A stretch of DNA of 31,202 nucleotides from a virus. Shown here piece after piece: positions 13,688 to 20,797 of this stretch. Under the pieces are notes generated by a model. That model ran no database searches. It worked only from the letters and a program-made list of their open reading frames with translations, and was not told where the DNA came from. The position numbers and the translations under genes were made by a program. The stretch spans positions 1 through 31,202 of the IMG/VR virus record IMGVR_UViG_3300046010_001404; one strand, 5' to 3'. Each line of letters opens with the position of its first letter. The first letter of the stretch is position 1.

Positions 13688-13780
13688 ATAGTTCGATACC
13701 ACATTATAGAACAAAAGGCGTTATTTAGCCCTTATTAGAAAGTCGAGGTGGTATCCGATGAGTATAATAGGGGCTTTTTT
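13688..13780 (+). ncRNA. Pseudoknot-capable leader or small RNA ending in a terminator
   Basis: Two long stems interleave. Stem 1: GATACCAC (13695-13702) with GTGGTATC (13748-13755), 8 perfect pairs. Stem 2: 13727-13737 with 13765-13775, 11 pairs (one G-U), immediately followed by six Ts (13775-13780). As the 3' strand of stem 1 lies in the loop of stem 2, the fold is an H-type pseudoknot. Stem 2 plus the T-run is a terminator five bases before the primase start codon. With the promoter at 13677 this gives an RNA of about 90 nt: either a stand-alone small RNA or an attenuator/switch of the primase operon. No known class recognised. Confidence 0.6.
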
Positions 13781-13785
13781 ATTAA

Positions 13786-16056
13786 ATGCAAAGTATGACA
13801 GTTGAAGAAAGAAAAAAATTAGAACAACAAGCACTATCATTTTTAGACCATTTTTCAGTTGTTACAGTTGGGGAACAAAAGAAACCTAACCAAGAATGGA
13901 AAATACTACAAACTCAAAAACAATCTAGGGAACAATTGATTGAGAGTATAAACAGATCCAGCACTCAAGCATTTGGATTTATGGGAGGGTTTGATTTTCT
14001 TGAATGTGTTGATATTGATACTAAAGTATTTTCAACTCAGATTGAAAAGGATGAGTTTTGGAATGAGTATTACCAAACATTGAAGGATTCAATAGTTGAC
14101 TTTGAAGATAAATTTACTGTTTATGTAACTCGCTCTGGTGGCTTTCACATTCTTTACAAATCGAAGCGAGTTGTAGGTAATACTGATATAGCTAAATTGA
14201 AAGGTCATAAAGAATGTTTAATTGAAACTAGGGGAACGGGTGGATATATCTTTGCGTATCCAAATAAAAGATATGCTAAAAAAACTTATTTTGAGATTGA
14301 ATTTGTAACAGATGCTGATCGTGAAACGCTTTGGAATATTTCCAAGAGTTACAATTATATTCAAGATAAACCTGAAGAGCCAAAAAAAGATAAAAAAGTT
14401 TATTCAGCTGATGAAATAACACCATGGCAAGACTTTAATGAAAAGACTGATATTTGGAATGTTATACAAGAAGATTTCTTTGTACCAGCAAACGGTCAAA
14501 AGAAGAAACATTATCTTATTAAACGCCATGGATCTGAAGCTGCGCATTCAGGATCAGTATTTAGAGATAGTGGTTGTATGTATCTATTTAGCACAGGTAC
14601 AATTTACCCACACGAAAAACTAGTTAGCCCATTTGCTGCCTATACTTATAAATATCATAATGGAGATTTTAAAGCAGCATCTATTGATTTGTACGATCAA
14701 GGATTTGGAAGTAGATTAAAGAAGAAAATTGAAGAGAATAAACCTATAATTGAGAAACCTTTACCAATTGAAAATATTACATTTCCTTTAGATATATTCC
14801 CTAAAGAAATTCAATACTACATTTTGGAATGTAATAGTAAACTAGATAGTAATATTGATTACATGGGCTGTTCTTTAATGTGGTTAATATCGGTTTGTGT
14901 TGGTAATTCATTTGAGATTGAAGTAAAGCGTGGATGGAATGAGAACGGAGTTATTTGGTTGGCAGTTGTGGGTAAGGCTGGTATAGGTAAAACACCTTCA
15001 ATAAATAATATTATATTCCCTTTGAACAAGCTAAACTTTAAAGAAATTAAACGCTATCATATACAACTAGAGCAGTATAATTACTACATGAGTTTACCAA
15101 AGAAAGAAAAAGAAGAACTATCTGAGCCACCTAAACCAATCAAAACACAATTTATAGCAAACGATATTACACTTGAAGCATTAGTTGATTTGCACCAAGA
15201 AAGTGATAATGCTGTTGGTGTATTCAAAGATGAGCTTGCTGGATGGTTTAAGGATATGAATAAGTATAGACAAGGCTCTGATTTAGAATTTTGGTTATCA
15301 TGTTGGAGTGGTAAATCGGTTTCACTTAATAGAATGACAAGACAAGGATCATTCATTGAGAAACCATTTATTCCTGTTCTTGGTGGTATCCAGCCGAGTA
15401 TATTTAACCAATTTGCAACAGATGAAAATAAGGATAATGGATTTTTAGATCGTATGCTTTTAACCTTTCCAGATGCAAAAGTTGATTCTTATAACGAGAA
15501 TGAATTACACTATTCAGATATTCAATGGTATTCAGATACGATTACTAACTTTTTTCAAACGCTTAAAACTAAGCTACTAAAAAGAGATAATGAAGGCAGA
15601 ATACAAACTCAGTTAAGTAAGTTCGACAAAGAGGCTAAAATCGAATGGAAACGAATATTTAATAAGATTACAGAACACCAAAATAATGAAGATGAGAATG
15701 AGTATCTTAAATCGATGTATCCAAAACAGAAATCTTATATTCCAAGGTTCGCTTTGCTAATACATTTATTTTCTTCAGCGTTTGAGGATAATGTTAAGTC
15801 GATGGAAATATCTAAAGAAAGCATATTAAAAGCGGAAAGACTAAGCGACTATTTTGTAATGAATGCAAAGAAGATTAAGATTGAAGCGACTGAAATAAAG
15901 GACTTGAAAACTGCATCTAAAGGTGTTGAGAATACATTTGATAAATTAAAAGCTATTCATTCAGCAGATCCAAACTTTAACCGTTCAAAGGTTGCTGAAT
16001 TGTTAGGAGTTTCAAGAGTACAAATACAACGTTTAATTAAAAAAATAGAAGGATGA
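13786..16056 (+). CDS. Primase-polymerase / DUF3987 helicase fusion
   Basis: 756 residues. The N-terminal ~200 residues are an archaeo-eukaryotic-type prim-pol: FGFMGGFDFLECVDIDTK (Asp76, Asp78 metal ligands), TRSGGFHILYK (His121) and LIETRGTGGYIFAYP (146-159). The middle (about 210-330) is a linker domain. The C-terminal part is DUF3987-type ATPase: GKAGIGKT (Walker A, 396-403), then VGVFKDELAGWFKDMNKY (Walker-B-like Asp-Glu), GSDLEFWLSCWSGK, PVLGGIQPSIF and GFLDRMLLTFPD (Arg finger). The very end (VAELLGVSRVQIQRLIKKI) is an HTH that may bind origin DNA. This single protein can prime and unwind, and no other replication enzyme is visible, so the host polymerase is likely used. Start at 13786; an ATG at 13795 is an alternative. 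Confidence 0.88.
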   Translation: MQSMTVEERKKLEQQALSFLDHFSVVTVGEQKKPNQEWKILQTQKQSREQLIESINRSSTQAFGFMGGFDFLECVDIDTKVFSTQIEKDEFWNEYYQTLKDSIVDFEDKFTVYVTRSGGFHILYKSKRVVGNTDIAKLKGHKECLIETRGTGGYIFAYPNKRYAKKTYFEIEFVTDADRETLWNISKSYNYIQDKPEEPKKDKKVYSADEITPWQDFNEKTDIWNVIQEDFFVPANGQKKKHYLIKRHGSEAAHSGSVFRDSGCMYLFSTGTIYPHEKLVSPFAAYTYKYHNGDFKAASIDLYDQGFGSRLKKKIEENKPIIEKPLPIENITFPLDIFPKEIQYYILECNSKLDSNIDYMGCSLMWLISVCVGNSFEIEVKRGWNENGVIWLAVVGKAGIGKTPSINNIIFPLNKLNFKEIKRYHIQLEQYNYYMSLPKKEKEELSEPPKPIKTQFIANDITLEALVDLHQESDNAVGVFKDELAGWFKDMNKYRQGSDLEFWLSCWSGKSVSLNRMTRQGSFIEKPFIPVLGGIQPSIFNQFATDENKDNGFLDRMLLTFPDAKVDSYNENELHYSDIQWYSDTITNFFQTLKTKLLKRDNEGRIQTQLSKFDKEAKIEWKRIFNKITEHQNNEDENEYLKSMYPKQKSYIPRFALLIHLFSSAFEDNVKSMEISKESILKAERLSDYFVMNAKKIKIEATEIKDLKTASKGVENTFDKLKAIHSADPNFNRSKVAELLGVSRVQIQRLIKKIEG

Positions 16057-16190
16057 AAACACTAGGCAACGCTAAAGAAGTATCTCAAGGTTTGGGAATG
16101 CTATCGATTAAAGAAATGGTAAAAAAAGAGAAACAACGATTACTAGAAAATGAAAAGGAATTATTAATTAAACGATTGAAGGGGTTATGA
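16053..16190 (+). CDS. Small coiled protein, 45 aa
   Basis: ATG at 16053 shares ATGA with the primase stop and the stop at 16190 shares ATGA with the next start. The 45-residue product is a basic helix (MVKKEKQRLLENEKELLIKR). The double coupling makes it a real small gene. Function unknown. Confidence 0.6.
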   Translation: MKTLGNAKEVSQGLGMLSIKEMVKKEKQRLLENEKELLIKRLKGL

Positions 16191-16672
16191 GAACGGTTGA
16201 AATATCAAAACAACAAATTGAAAGAGCAAAAAAATTATACCCATTTAAAGAATTAAAAGGATCTATTACAAAAGGTAAAAGCAATATTTATGGTGCTTTA
16301 GGTGAGATTATTATTTATGATATAAATAAAAATAAAGGTTTAAATGTGGATTTTAATTCTACTTATGACTATGATTTAATAATAGAAGATTATACAGTAG
16401 ATGTAAAAACAAAAAGAACAACAGTTATTCCAAAGTCTCATTATCTTTGTAGTATATCATCTTTTAATACAATGCAAAAATGTGATTTTTATTTTTTTTT
16501 AAGGATTAACGAAAACTTAAAAGAATGTTATTTGCTTGGATATAAGAAAAAAATAGATTTTTTTAACGAAGCTATATTTAATAAAAAAGGAAGTTTAGAT
16601 GTTAATGGATGGCCTTTTAAAGATGATTGTTATAATTTAAAAATAGAAAATTTAGAAGACTTTAAATACTAA
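16187..16672 (+). CDS. Putative PD-(D/E)xK nuclease-like protein
   Basis: 161 residues. GALGEIIIYD (Glu40), YDYDLII (Asp63) and VDVKTKR (Asp72, Lys74) are arranged like the E...D-x(8)-DxK site of restriction-type nucleases, so I read it as a possible endonuclease. The 'GALGE' helix before the core is also seen in other phage nuclease-like proteins. The gene is clearly more AT-rich than its neighbours and carries a run of nine Ts (16492-16500), which suggests a recent arrival. It sits between a small coiled protein and a VRR-NUC protein. Confidence 0.6.
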   Translation: MRTVEISKQQIERAKKLYPFKELKGSITKGKSNIYGALGEIIIYDINKNKGLNVDFNSTYDYDLIIEDYTVDVKTKRTTVIPKSHYLCSISSFNTMQKCDFYFFLRINENLKECYLLGYKKKIDFFNEAIFNKKGSLDVNGWPFKDDCYNLKIENLEDFKY

Positions 16673-16675
16673 TTG

Positions 16676-17143
16676 ATGACCAAAGCAAACAAAGCCCGCC
16701 TATTAGAACACCATTACAAACAGATGGCGGTCAAGTATCCTAACTTCCCAAAGCACGCTGTACCAAGCAAGACATGGAGCGACACAAGTGCAAACGGATT
16801 GACTAAGTGTGTTATAGATCTAATCAACTACGAAGGTTATCAGGCGGAACGGATATCAACTCAAGGAACGTATGTTGAAGGTGCTAAGATTAAGGTAGGC
16901 GAGAACGAACGCCAGCTCAAAGGTAAGTACATCCCAACACAAGGTACAAAGGGAAGTGCAGATATAAGCGCAACGATTAGAGGTAGATCCGTTAAGATTG
17001 AAATTAAGTACGGAAAGGACAAACAAAGCGAGGTACAAAGGGAATATCAGGAATCAATTGAGCGTGCTGGAGGAATTTATATTATAGTTAGGAGCTTCGA
17101 TGAGTTTGTGGATTGGTTTGATGAGTTCACCGCCCATCATTAA
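16676..17143 (+). CDS. VRR-NUC-type nuclease, possible Holliday junction resolvase
   Basis: 155 residues from ATG 16676; a TTG three bases upstream is less likely. The C-terminal half has the VRR-NUC pattern: QGTKGSADISATI (Gly-Ser-Ala-Asp), KIEIKYGKDKQSEVQREYQE (Glu-x-Lys, then Ser...Gln) and AGGIYIIVRSFDEFVDWF. GYQAERISTQGTY upstream supplies the first acidic residue. VRR-NUC proteins cut structured DNA such as junctions or flaps, fitting resolution of replication or recombination intermediates before packaging. Its last 15 bases carry half-site 1 of the bipartite element copy C. Confidence 0.82.
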   Translation: MTKANKARLLEHHYKQMAVKYPNFPKHAVPSKTWSDTSANGLTKCVIDLINYEGYQAERISTQGTYVEGAKIKVGENERQLKGKYIPTQGTKGSADISATIRGRSVKIEIKYGKDKQSEVQREYQESIERAGGIYIIVRSFDEFVDWFDEFTAHH

Positions 17144-17161
17144 TTTAAACCGTTCGTCACA
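17129..17161 (+). promoter_or_regulatory. Bipartite regulatory element, copy C
   Basis: ACCGCCCATCA (17129-17139) and ACCGTTCGTCACA (17149-17161), again 20 bp apart. Half-site 1 lies inside the end of the VRR-NUC gene, so the spacing is kept although the DNA is also coding. The second half-site begins 42 bp before the -7 element at 17191, the same as copy A. Confidence 0.72.
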
Positions 17162-17190
17162 TAACTGATTAAGTTATAGAATAATATACA

Positions 17191-17198
17191 TATATTTG
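17191..17198 (+). promoter_or_regulatory. Early promoter P3 (-7 element)
   Basis: TATATTTG, exact -7 consensus, 29 bases upstream of the ATG at 17228. No TTG at the expected -33 position, as for P2, which suggests dependence on an activator bound to copy C. Confidence 0.65.
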
Positions 17199-17227
17199 AC
17201 TTGTTTATTAATTAAAAAACTGGACTT

Positions 17228-17428
17228 ATGGCTGACATAACAAAATGCAAAGGGGAGGGCTGCCCACTTAAAGAAAGCTGTTACCGATTCACATCTGAGG
17301 CGAGTGAGAGACAAAGCTACTTTTTCACACCTCCATTCGATGGCAAGACTTGTGAGATGTACTGGGGAAAGCATTCAGAATCTATATACAATCAACTTAA
17401 AAATATAACAGATGAAAATAACAATTGA
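17228..17428 (+). CDS. Small four-cysteine protein, 66 aa
   Basis: 66 residues with Cys7, Cys12, Cys18 and Cys42: KCKGEGCPLKESCYRFT, then QSYFFTPPF and CEMYWG. Four cysteines and the 'CPLK-x-x-CYRF' pattern suggest a bound zinc ion or Fe-S cluster. I recall similar short proteins in Bacteroidota phages, of unknown role. First gene behind promoter P3. Confidence 0.75.
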   Translation: MADITKCKGEGCPLKESCYRFTSEASERQSYFFTPPFDGKTCEMYWGKHSESIYNQLKNITDENNN

Positions 17429-17633
17429 ATTTGACGAGCAAGAAGATGCTAAGTTAGCACTAGAGGCTTTCGATTGGAAACACACAGTAATGCAGTTAGA
17501 CGATTTACTAAGATACACTACTAAGCATGGAATGTACCAAAATCGAGAGGCAACATCTGATGAATCAGACATGGCTTATTACCTCCGAGAACAAATAAGA
17601 GAATTTACTAATGACAATAACTTAGTACTATGA
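17412..17633 (+). CDS. Early hypothetical protein, 73 aa
   Basis: 73 residues, acidic. KITIEFDEQEDAKLALEAFD followed by WKHTVMQLDDLLRY is a small alpha-beta pattern that I have seen in phage proteins, where 'EFD...A' is followed by a helix and 'DLxR'. It overlaps the cysteine protein by 17 bases and the next gene by ATGA. Function unknown. Confidence 0.7.
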   Translation: MKITIEFDEQEDAKLALEAFDWKHTVMQLDDLLRYTTKHGMYQNREATSDESDMAYYLREQIREFTNDNNLVL

Positions 17634-17896
17634 GACTTTTCGGATTTAACGGAACACAAACTAGCTTTGAGATAAGACTAGAGGATGATATTGAGGTAAG
17701 CTATTGCGACTTTACGCTGAGACCTGACTATATTAAGATTCATTCAATTGAGTTTGTGCATGAGGAGGATGCTGACCTAGTTAACCTAGAGATACTAGCC
17801 AAGACGATGTATGAATATATTGATTGGAATGAGATGGCACAAGACGCATTCGATACCTACCAGCAAGCGTGCGAGGATAATCTAAGAGAGTTATGA
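17630..17896 (+). CDS. Early hypothetical protein, 88 aa
   Basis: 88 residues, strongly acidic, starting beta-rich (LFGFNGTQTSFEIRLEDDIE) and ending helical (YEYIDWNEMAQDAFDTYQQ). Such acidity is a trait of DNA-mimic or inhibitor proteins but is not proof of one. ATGA overlap on both sides. No family recognised. Confidence 0.65.
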   Translation: MRLFGFNGTQTSFEIRLEDDIEVSYCDFTLRPDYIKIHSIEFVHEEDADLVNLEILAKTMYEYIDWNEMAQDAFDTYQQACEDNLREL

Positions 17897-18009
17897 AAAG
17901 AAATAGAAAAATAGTAATACCTGTAATAATTAAGAATAAATTAATACGTGATAATTTTTTCCGTTACTGGTTTAGAACAAATCGCATTGAAAAAAATGTT
18001 GAACCTTAG
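17893..18009 (+). CDS. Small basic protein, 38 aa
   Basis: ATG at 17893 shares ATGA with the previous stop. The 38 residues are very basic (MKRNRKIVIPVIIKNKLIRD, then FFRYWFRTNRIEK). The contrast with the acidic protein just upstream is notable; the two could form a pair. Function unknown. Confidence 0.5.
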   Translation: MKRNRKIVIPVIIKNKLIRDNFFRYWFRTNRIEKNVEP

Positions 18010-18040
18010 GATATTAAAATAATTTGATTATATTAGCCAC

Positions 18041-18574
18041 ATGAACGCATCATGGTTAAGCCACATATCAAAATATCATACTGAATGGGTTAAGCTCGTT
18101 AAGTCTTGGGGTGAGCATGATTACGCTGAAGATATAGTACAAGAAATGTATATTAGATGCCTAAACTATACAACAGAAGAAAAGATAGTTAAGGATAACC
18201 AAGTTAACAAGGGTTATATTTGGTTTGTTCTACGATCAGTGTTTATGCTTTACAAAAAGGAATGTTCTAAAGTCAGTAAAATTAGAATAGATGAATCATT
18301 TGACTTAGAAGAAATATTAGATAATCAATGCAATACTAGTTACTCAAAGATTCTACATAGAATAGATGAAGAAAAAAACTCTTGGCATTGGTATGATATT
18401 AAACTGTTTGACTTATACCTAACTAGTGGCATGAGTATGAGAGAGATAGAAGCTGAAACAAATATATCACTTACCTCAGTATTTCACACTATAAAGAACT
18501 GTAAGAAAAGAATAGCTAAGGCAGTAGGTGAAGACATAGAAGATTATTATAACCAAGATTACGAATTGATATGA
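18041..18574 (+). CDS. Sigma-70/ECF-like factor, candidate late regulator
   Basis: 177 residues. Region-2-like part: AEDIVQEMYIRC (29-40), the 'D-x-V-Q-E-x-F-x-R' signature, then GYIWFVLRSVFMLYKKE (58-74), similar to regions 2.3-2.4. Region-4-like part: TSGMSMREIEAETNISLTSV (about 128-147) and FHTIKNCKKRIAKA, an HTH of the 'S-x-x-E-I-A' type. Overall it looks like a reduced sigma factor. It lies at the border between early genes and the terminase-led late block, which suits a switch to late transcription. There is no anti-sigma factor nearby. Confidence 0.72.
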   Translation: MNASWLSHISKYHTEWVKLVKSWGEHDYAEDIVQEMYIRCLNYTTEEKIVKDNQVNKGYIWFVLRSVFMLYKKECSKVSKIRIDESFDLEEILDNQCNTSYSKILHRIDEEKNSWHWYDIKLFDLYLTSGMSMREIEAETNISLTSVFHTIKNCKKRIAKAVGEDIEDYYNQDYELI

Positions 18575-18741
18575 ATAAACAAGTAGATAAGTTCCTACGT
18601 GAACAATTAGAAACAACTGGTATGCAAATGGTAGAAGCTACCAAGCATGATAAATTTAACCTAATGGATAACCATTACTTAGCTGCTAAGATGATGGTTT
18701 TAAATATTTTAATTAACGAAAATGGCAAGACCAAAAAGTAA
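18571..18741 (+). CDS. Small protein, 56 aa, after the sigma-like gene
   Basis: ATG 18571 shares ATGA with the sigma-like stop; stop at 18739-18741 lies 20 bases inside the next gene. The 56 residues are helical (MNKQVDKFLREQLETTGMQM and NHYLAAKMMVLNILINENGK). It fills a 147-base gap between two real genes and both joints are coupled. Function unknown. Confidence 0.6.
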   Translation: MNKQVDKFLREQLETTGMQMVEATKHDKFNLMDNHYLAAKMMVLNILINENGKTKK

Positions 18742-19108
18742 AGGACTAGGTGATACTATTGCTAAGATCACTGAGGCAACAGGAATAGATAAGGCAGTTA
18801 AATTTATAGCTGGTGAAGATTGCGGATGTAATGAACGCAAGAAGAAACTTAACGAACTATTCCCTTATAGACAAAATCAATGTTTACTAGAAGATGAGTA
18901 TAACTGGTTGATTGAATACTTCAAGACAACTACTAACGAGGTAACAGCGTCTAAACAGATGAGATGCCTAGAGATTTATAATAGAGTGTTTCAAGTAAAG
19001 AAACCTTCAACATCTTGTGCTGATTGTTTTAGAGATGTACACATTGAACTTCAGCGAGTGATGAAAGTATATGAAGATGAAATACTACATAGCGATAGTA
19101 AATCCTAA
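18722..19108 (+). CDS. Conserved Cys-containing protein upstream of terminase
   Basis: 128 residues. GLGDTIAKITEATGIDKAVK (9-28) and FIAGEDCGCNERKKKLNELF (28-47) form a pattern I recall as a conserved gene just before the terminase in Bacteroidota phages. Two close cysteines (CGC) and a later pair CADC (98-101) could bind a metal. The middle (LEDEYNWLIEYFKTTTNEVT) is helical. A role in packaging start or late regulation is suggested by position only. Confidence 0.68.
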   Translation: MARPKSKGLGDTIAKITEATGIDKAVKFIAGEDCGCNERKKKLNELFPYRQNQCLLEDEYNWLIEYFKTTTNEVTASKQMRCLEIYNRVFQVKKPSTSCADCFRDVHIELQRVMKVYEDEILHSDSKS

Positions 19109-19115
19109 TTTACAC

Positions 19116-19259
19116 ATGGCAGAATGGAAAACACTTAAAACAAATCTTAATGTTTTGGGTTATTCCTATGTAGTGTACTTCGATGTAAATAATAAAATAT
19201 TAGAGTTTAACGAGGTTAGTAAAGAAGTGTTTACTGAGATGCAGTATAACGAGAATTAA
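19116..19259 (+). CDS. Small protein, 47 aa
   Basis: ATG at 19116 is seven bases after the previous stop; an in-frame ATG at 19071 would overlap the previous gene by 38 bases and is less likely. The 47 residues (MAEWKTLKTNLNVLGYSYVV, then YFDVNNKILEFNEVSKEVF) are a small alpha-beta unit. Function unknown. Confidence 0.55.
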   Translation: MAEWKTLKTNLNVLGYSYVVYFDVNNKILEFNEVSKEVFTEMQYNEN

Positions 19260-19279
19260 TTAATTAATATTAGAATTAA

Positions 19280-19576
19280 ATGGACAAGCGAAAAAATAAC
19301 GGTGGACATTCCACTAAAGGAGTAGCTGGTCGTAAGCCAAAAGCAGACGAAGAAAAAGCTAATTATATTTTCTTACAAGCTATTAATAAGTTGTATGACT
19401 TAGATAATGATGATGAAGCAAGAATGGCTTTTGCTGCTGACTTACTTAGCTTTGAACGTGGTAAAATGTTTGTAGCTGAACATCTATTCGGCAAACCAAA
19501 AGAAACGGTACACAATCAACATGAGTTAATTGATTTCGATATAAAGAACTATCTTAAGTTTGGTAACTCTAAATGA
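19280..19576 (+). CDS. terS: Small terminase subunit-like protein
   Basis: 98 residues. GGHSTKGVAGRKPKADEEKA near the N-terminus, a helical middle (FLQAINKLYDLDNDDEARMA) and C-terminal GKPKETVHNQHELIDFDIKN match the small terminase-like proteins paired with TerL in Bacteroidota phages ('G-R-K/P-P-K', then '...GKPKET'). It would choose and bind the packaging start and pass it to the large subunit. The gene overlaps the large terminase by 17 bases. Assignment rests mainly on position and pattern. Confidence 0.75.
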   Translation: MDKRKNNGGHSTKGVAGRKPKADEEKANYIFLQAINKLYDLDNDDEARMAFAADLLSFERGKMFVAEHLFGKPKETVHNQHELIDFDIKNYLKFGNSK

Positions 19577-20765
19577 TAAGTATAAGAATCTCGGTTCTGA
19601 TAGTAGATATTTTATAGTAACAGGAGGTAGAGGTAGTTCTAAATCCTTTAGTGTAACTTCGTTTCTATTGCTTCTAACATACGAACAAGGTCACGTTATA
19701 CTGTTCACTAGATATACCTTAGTTTCTGCTCATATCTCAATCATTCCTGAGTTCATTGAAAAGATTGAGTTAATGCAAATGCAGTCTAACTTTGTCATAA
19801 CTAAAGATGAGATTATTAATACTGTAACGGGTTCAAAGATTATCTTCAAAGGTATTAAGACCAGCTCAGGAACTCAGACTGCTAACTTGAAATCGTTACA
19901 AGGTGTAACAACTTGGGTACTTGATGAGGCCGAAGAATTAACAGATGAAGATACCTTTGATAAGATTGATCTATCTATACGTCATAAGGTTAAACAGAAT
20001 AGAGTAATACTTATACTTAACCCAACAACGAAAGAACATTTTATTTACAATCGGTTCTTTGAATCTAAAGGTATTCAGGAAGGTGTAACACTAACGAGAA
20101 AAGATACTACTTATATTCACACAACGTACTTAGATAACATTGAGAACCTAAGCAAATCTTTCTTAGACCAAATAGAACAAATCAAATCGCATAGGCCTGA
20201 AAAATTTAAGCACCAAATAATGGGTGGATGGTTGGATAAAGCGGAGGGTGTTATTTTTACCAATTGGTCAATAGGTGACTTTGTTAATACTGGTACTGTT
20301 GTGTTTGGTCAAGATTACGGTTTTAGTAATGATCCATCTACATTGGTTGAAACTTCTATTGATAGAGCAAATAGAAAGATATACATTAAGCTGCACTTGT
20401 ATCAGACAGGATTGACTACCTCAGACTTATACGAGATTAACAAGCGTGTTGCTGGAGATAGTTTAACTATTGCTGATAGTGCTGAACCACGTTTGATAAA
20501 TGAACTTAGAGCAAAAGGTTTAAATATACTTGAAGCTGTTAAAGGTCAAGGTTCGGTTACTCATGGTATCTCCATACTTCAAGACTATGACCTTGTAATA
20601 GATCCTGAAAGCATTGAGTTACATAAAGAACTTAATAACTATTCATGGCTGGAAAAGAAATCTAAAACGCCAATAGATAATTTTAATCACGCTATTGATG
20701 CTATACGTTATGCGGTTACATATCAACTAGAGAATCCTACTAGAGGAAACTATGCAATCTATTAA
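19560..20765 (+). CDS. terL: Large terminase subunit
   Basis: 401 residues. ATPase part: GGRGSSKS (Walker A, 22-29), TWVLDEAEEL (Walker B plus Glu, 118-127), and LNPTTKEHFIYNRF (153-166, coupling motif). Nuclease part: FGQDYGF (Asp252), LTIADSAEP (Asp306), and NHAIDAIRYA (Asp380), the three acidic positions of the RNase-H-like headful nuclease. It pumps and cuts DNA at the portal. I see no ATG in frame near the start; the TTG at 19560, inside the small terminase gene, is the best start. Packaging mode (cos or pac) is not decided by this sequence alone. Confidence 0.93.
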   Translation: MVTLNDKYKNLGSDSRYFIVTGGRGSSKSFSVTSFLLLLTYEQGHVILFTRYTLVSAHISIIPEFIEKIELMQMQSNFVITKDEIINTVTGSKIIFKGIKTSSGTQTANLKSLQGVTTWVLDEAEELTDEDTFDKIDLSIRHKVKQNRVILILNPTTKEHFIYNRFFESKGIQEGVTLTRKDTTYIHTTYLDNIENLSKSFLDQIEQIKSHRPEKFKHQIMGGWLDKAEGVIFTNWSIGDFVNTGTVVFGQDYGFSNDPSTLVETSIDRANRKIYIKLHLYQTGLTTSDLYEINKRVAGDSLTIADSAEPRLINELRAKGLNILEAVKGQGSVTHGISILQDYDLVIDPESIELHKELNNYSWLEKKSKTPIDNFNHAIDAIRYAVTYQLENPTRGNYAIY

Positions 20766-20797
20766 CAACAGAATTAAACAATTTAAGTTATAATAAT

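Noticed and set aside
16492-16500. Second T9 run as a frameshift site
   Set aside because: The zero frame reads on as a normal protein, and I did not find evidence of a coding alternative frame downstream.
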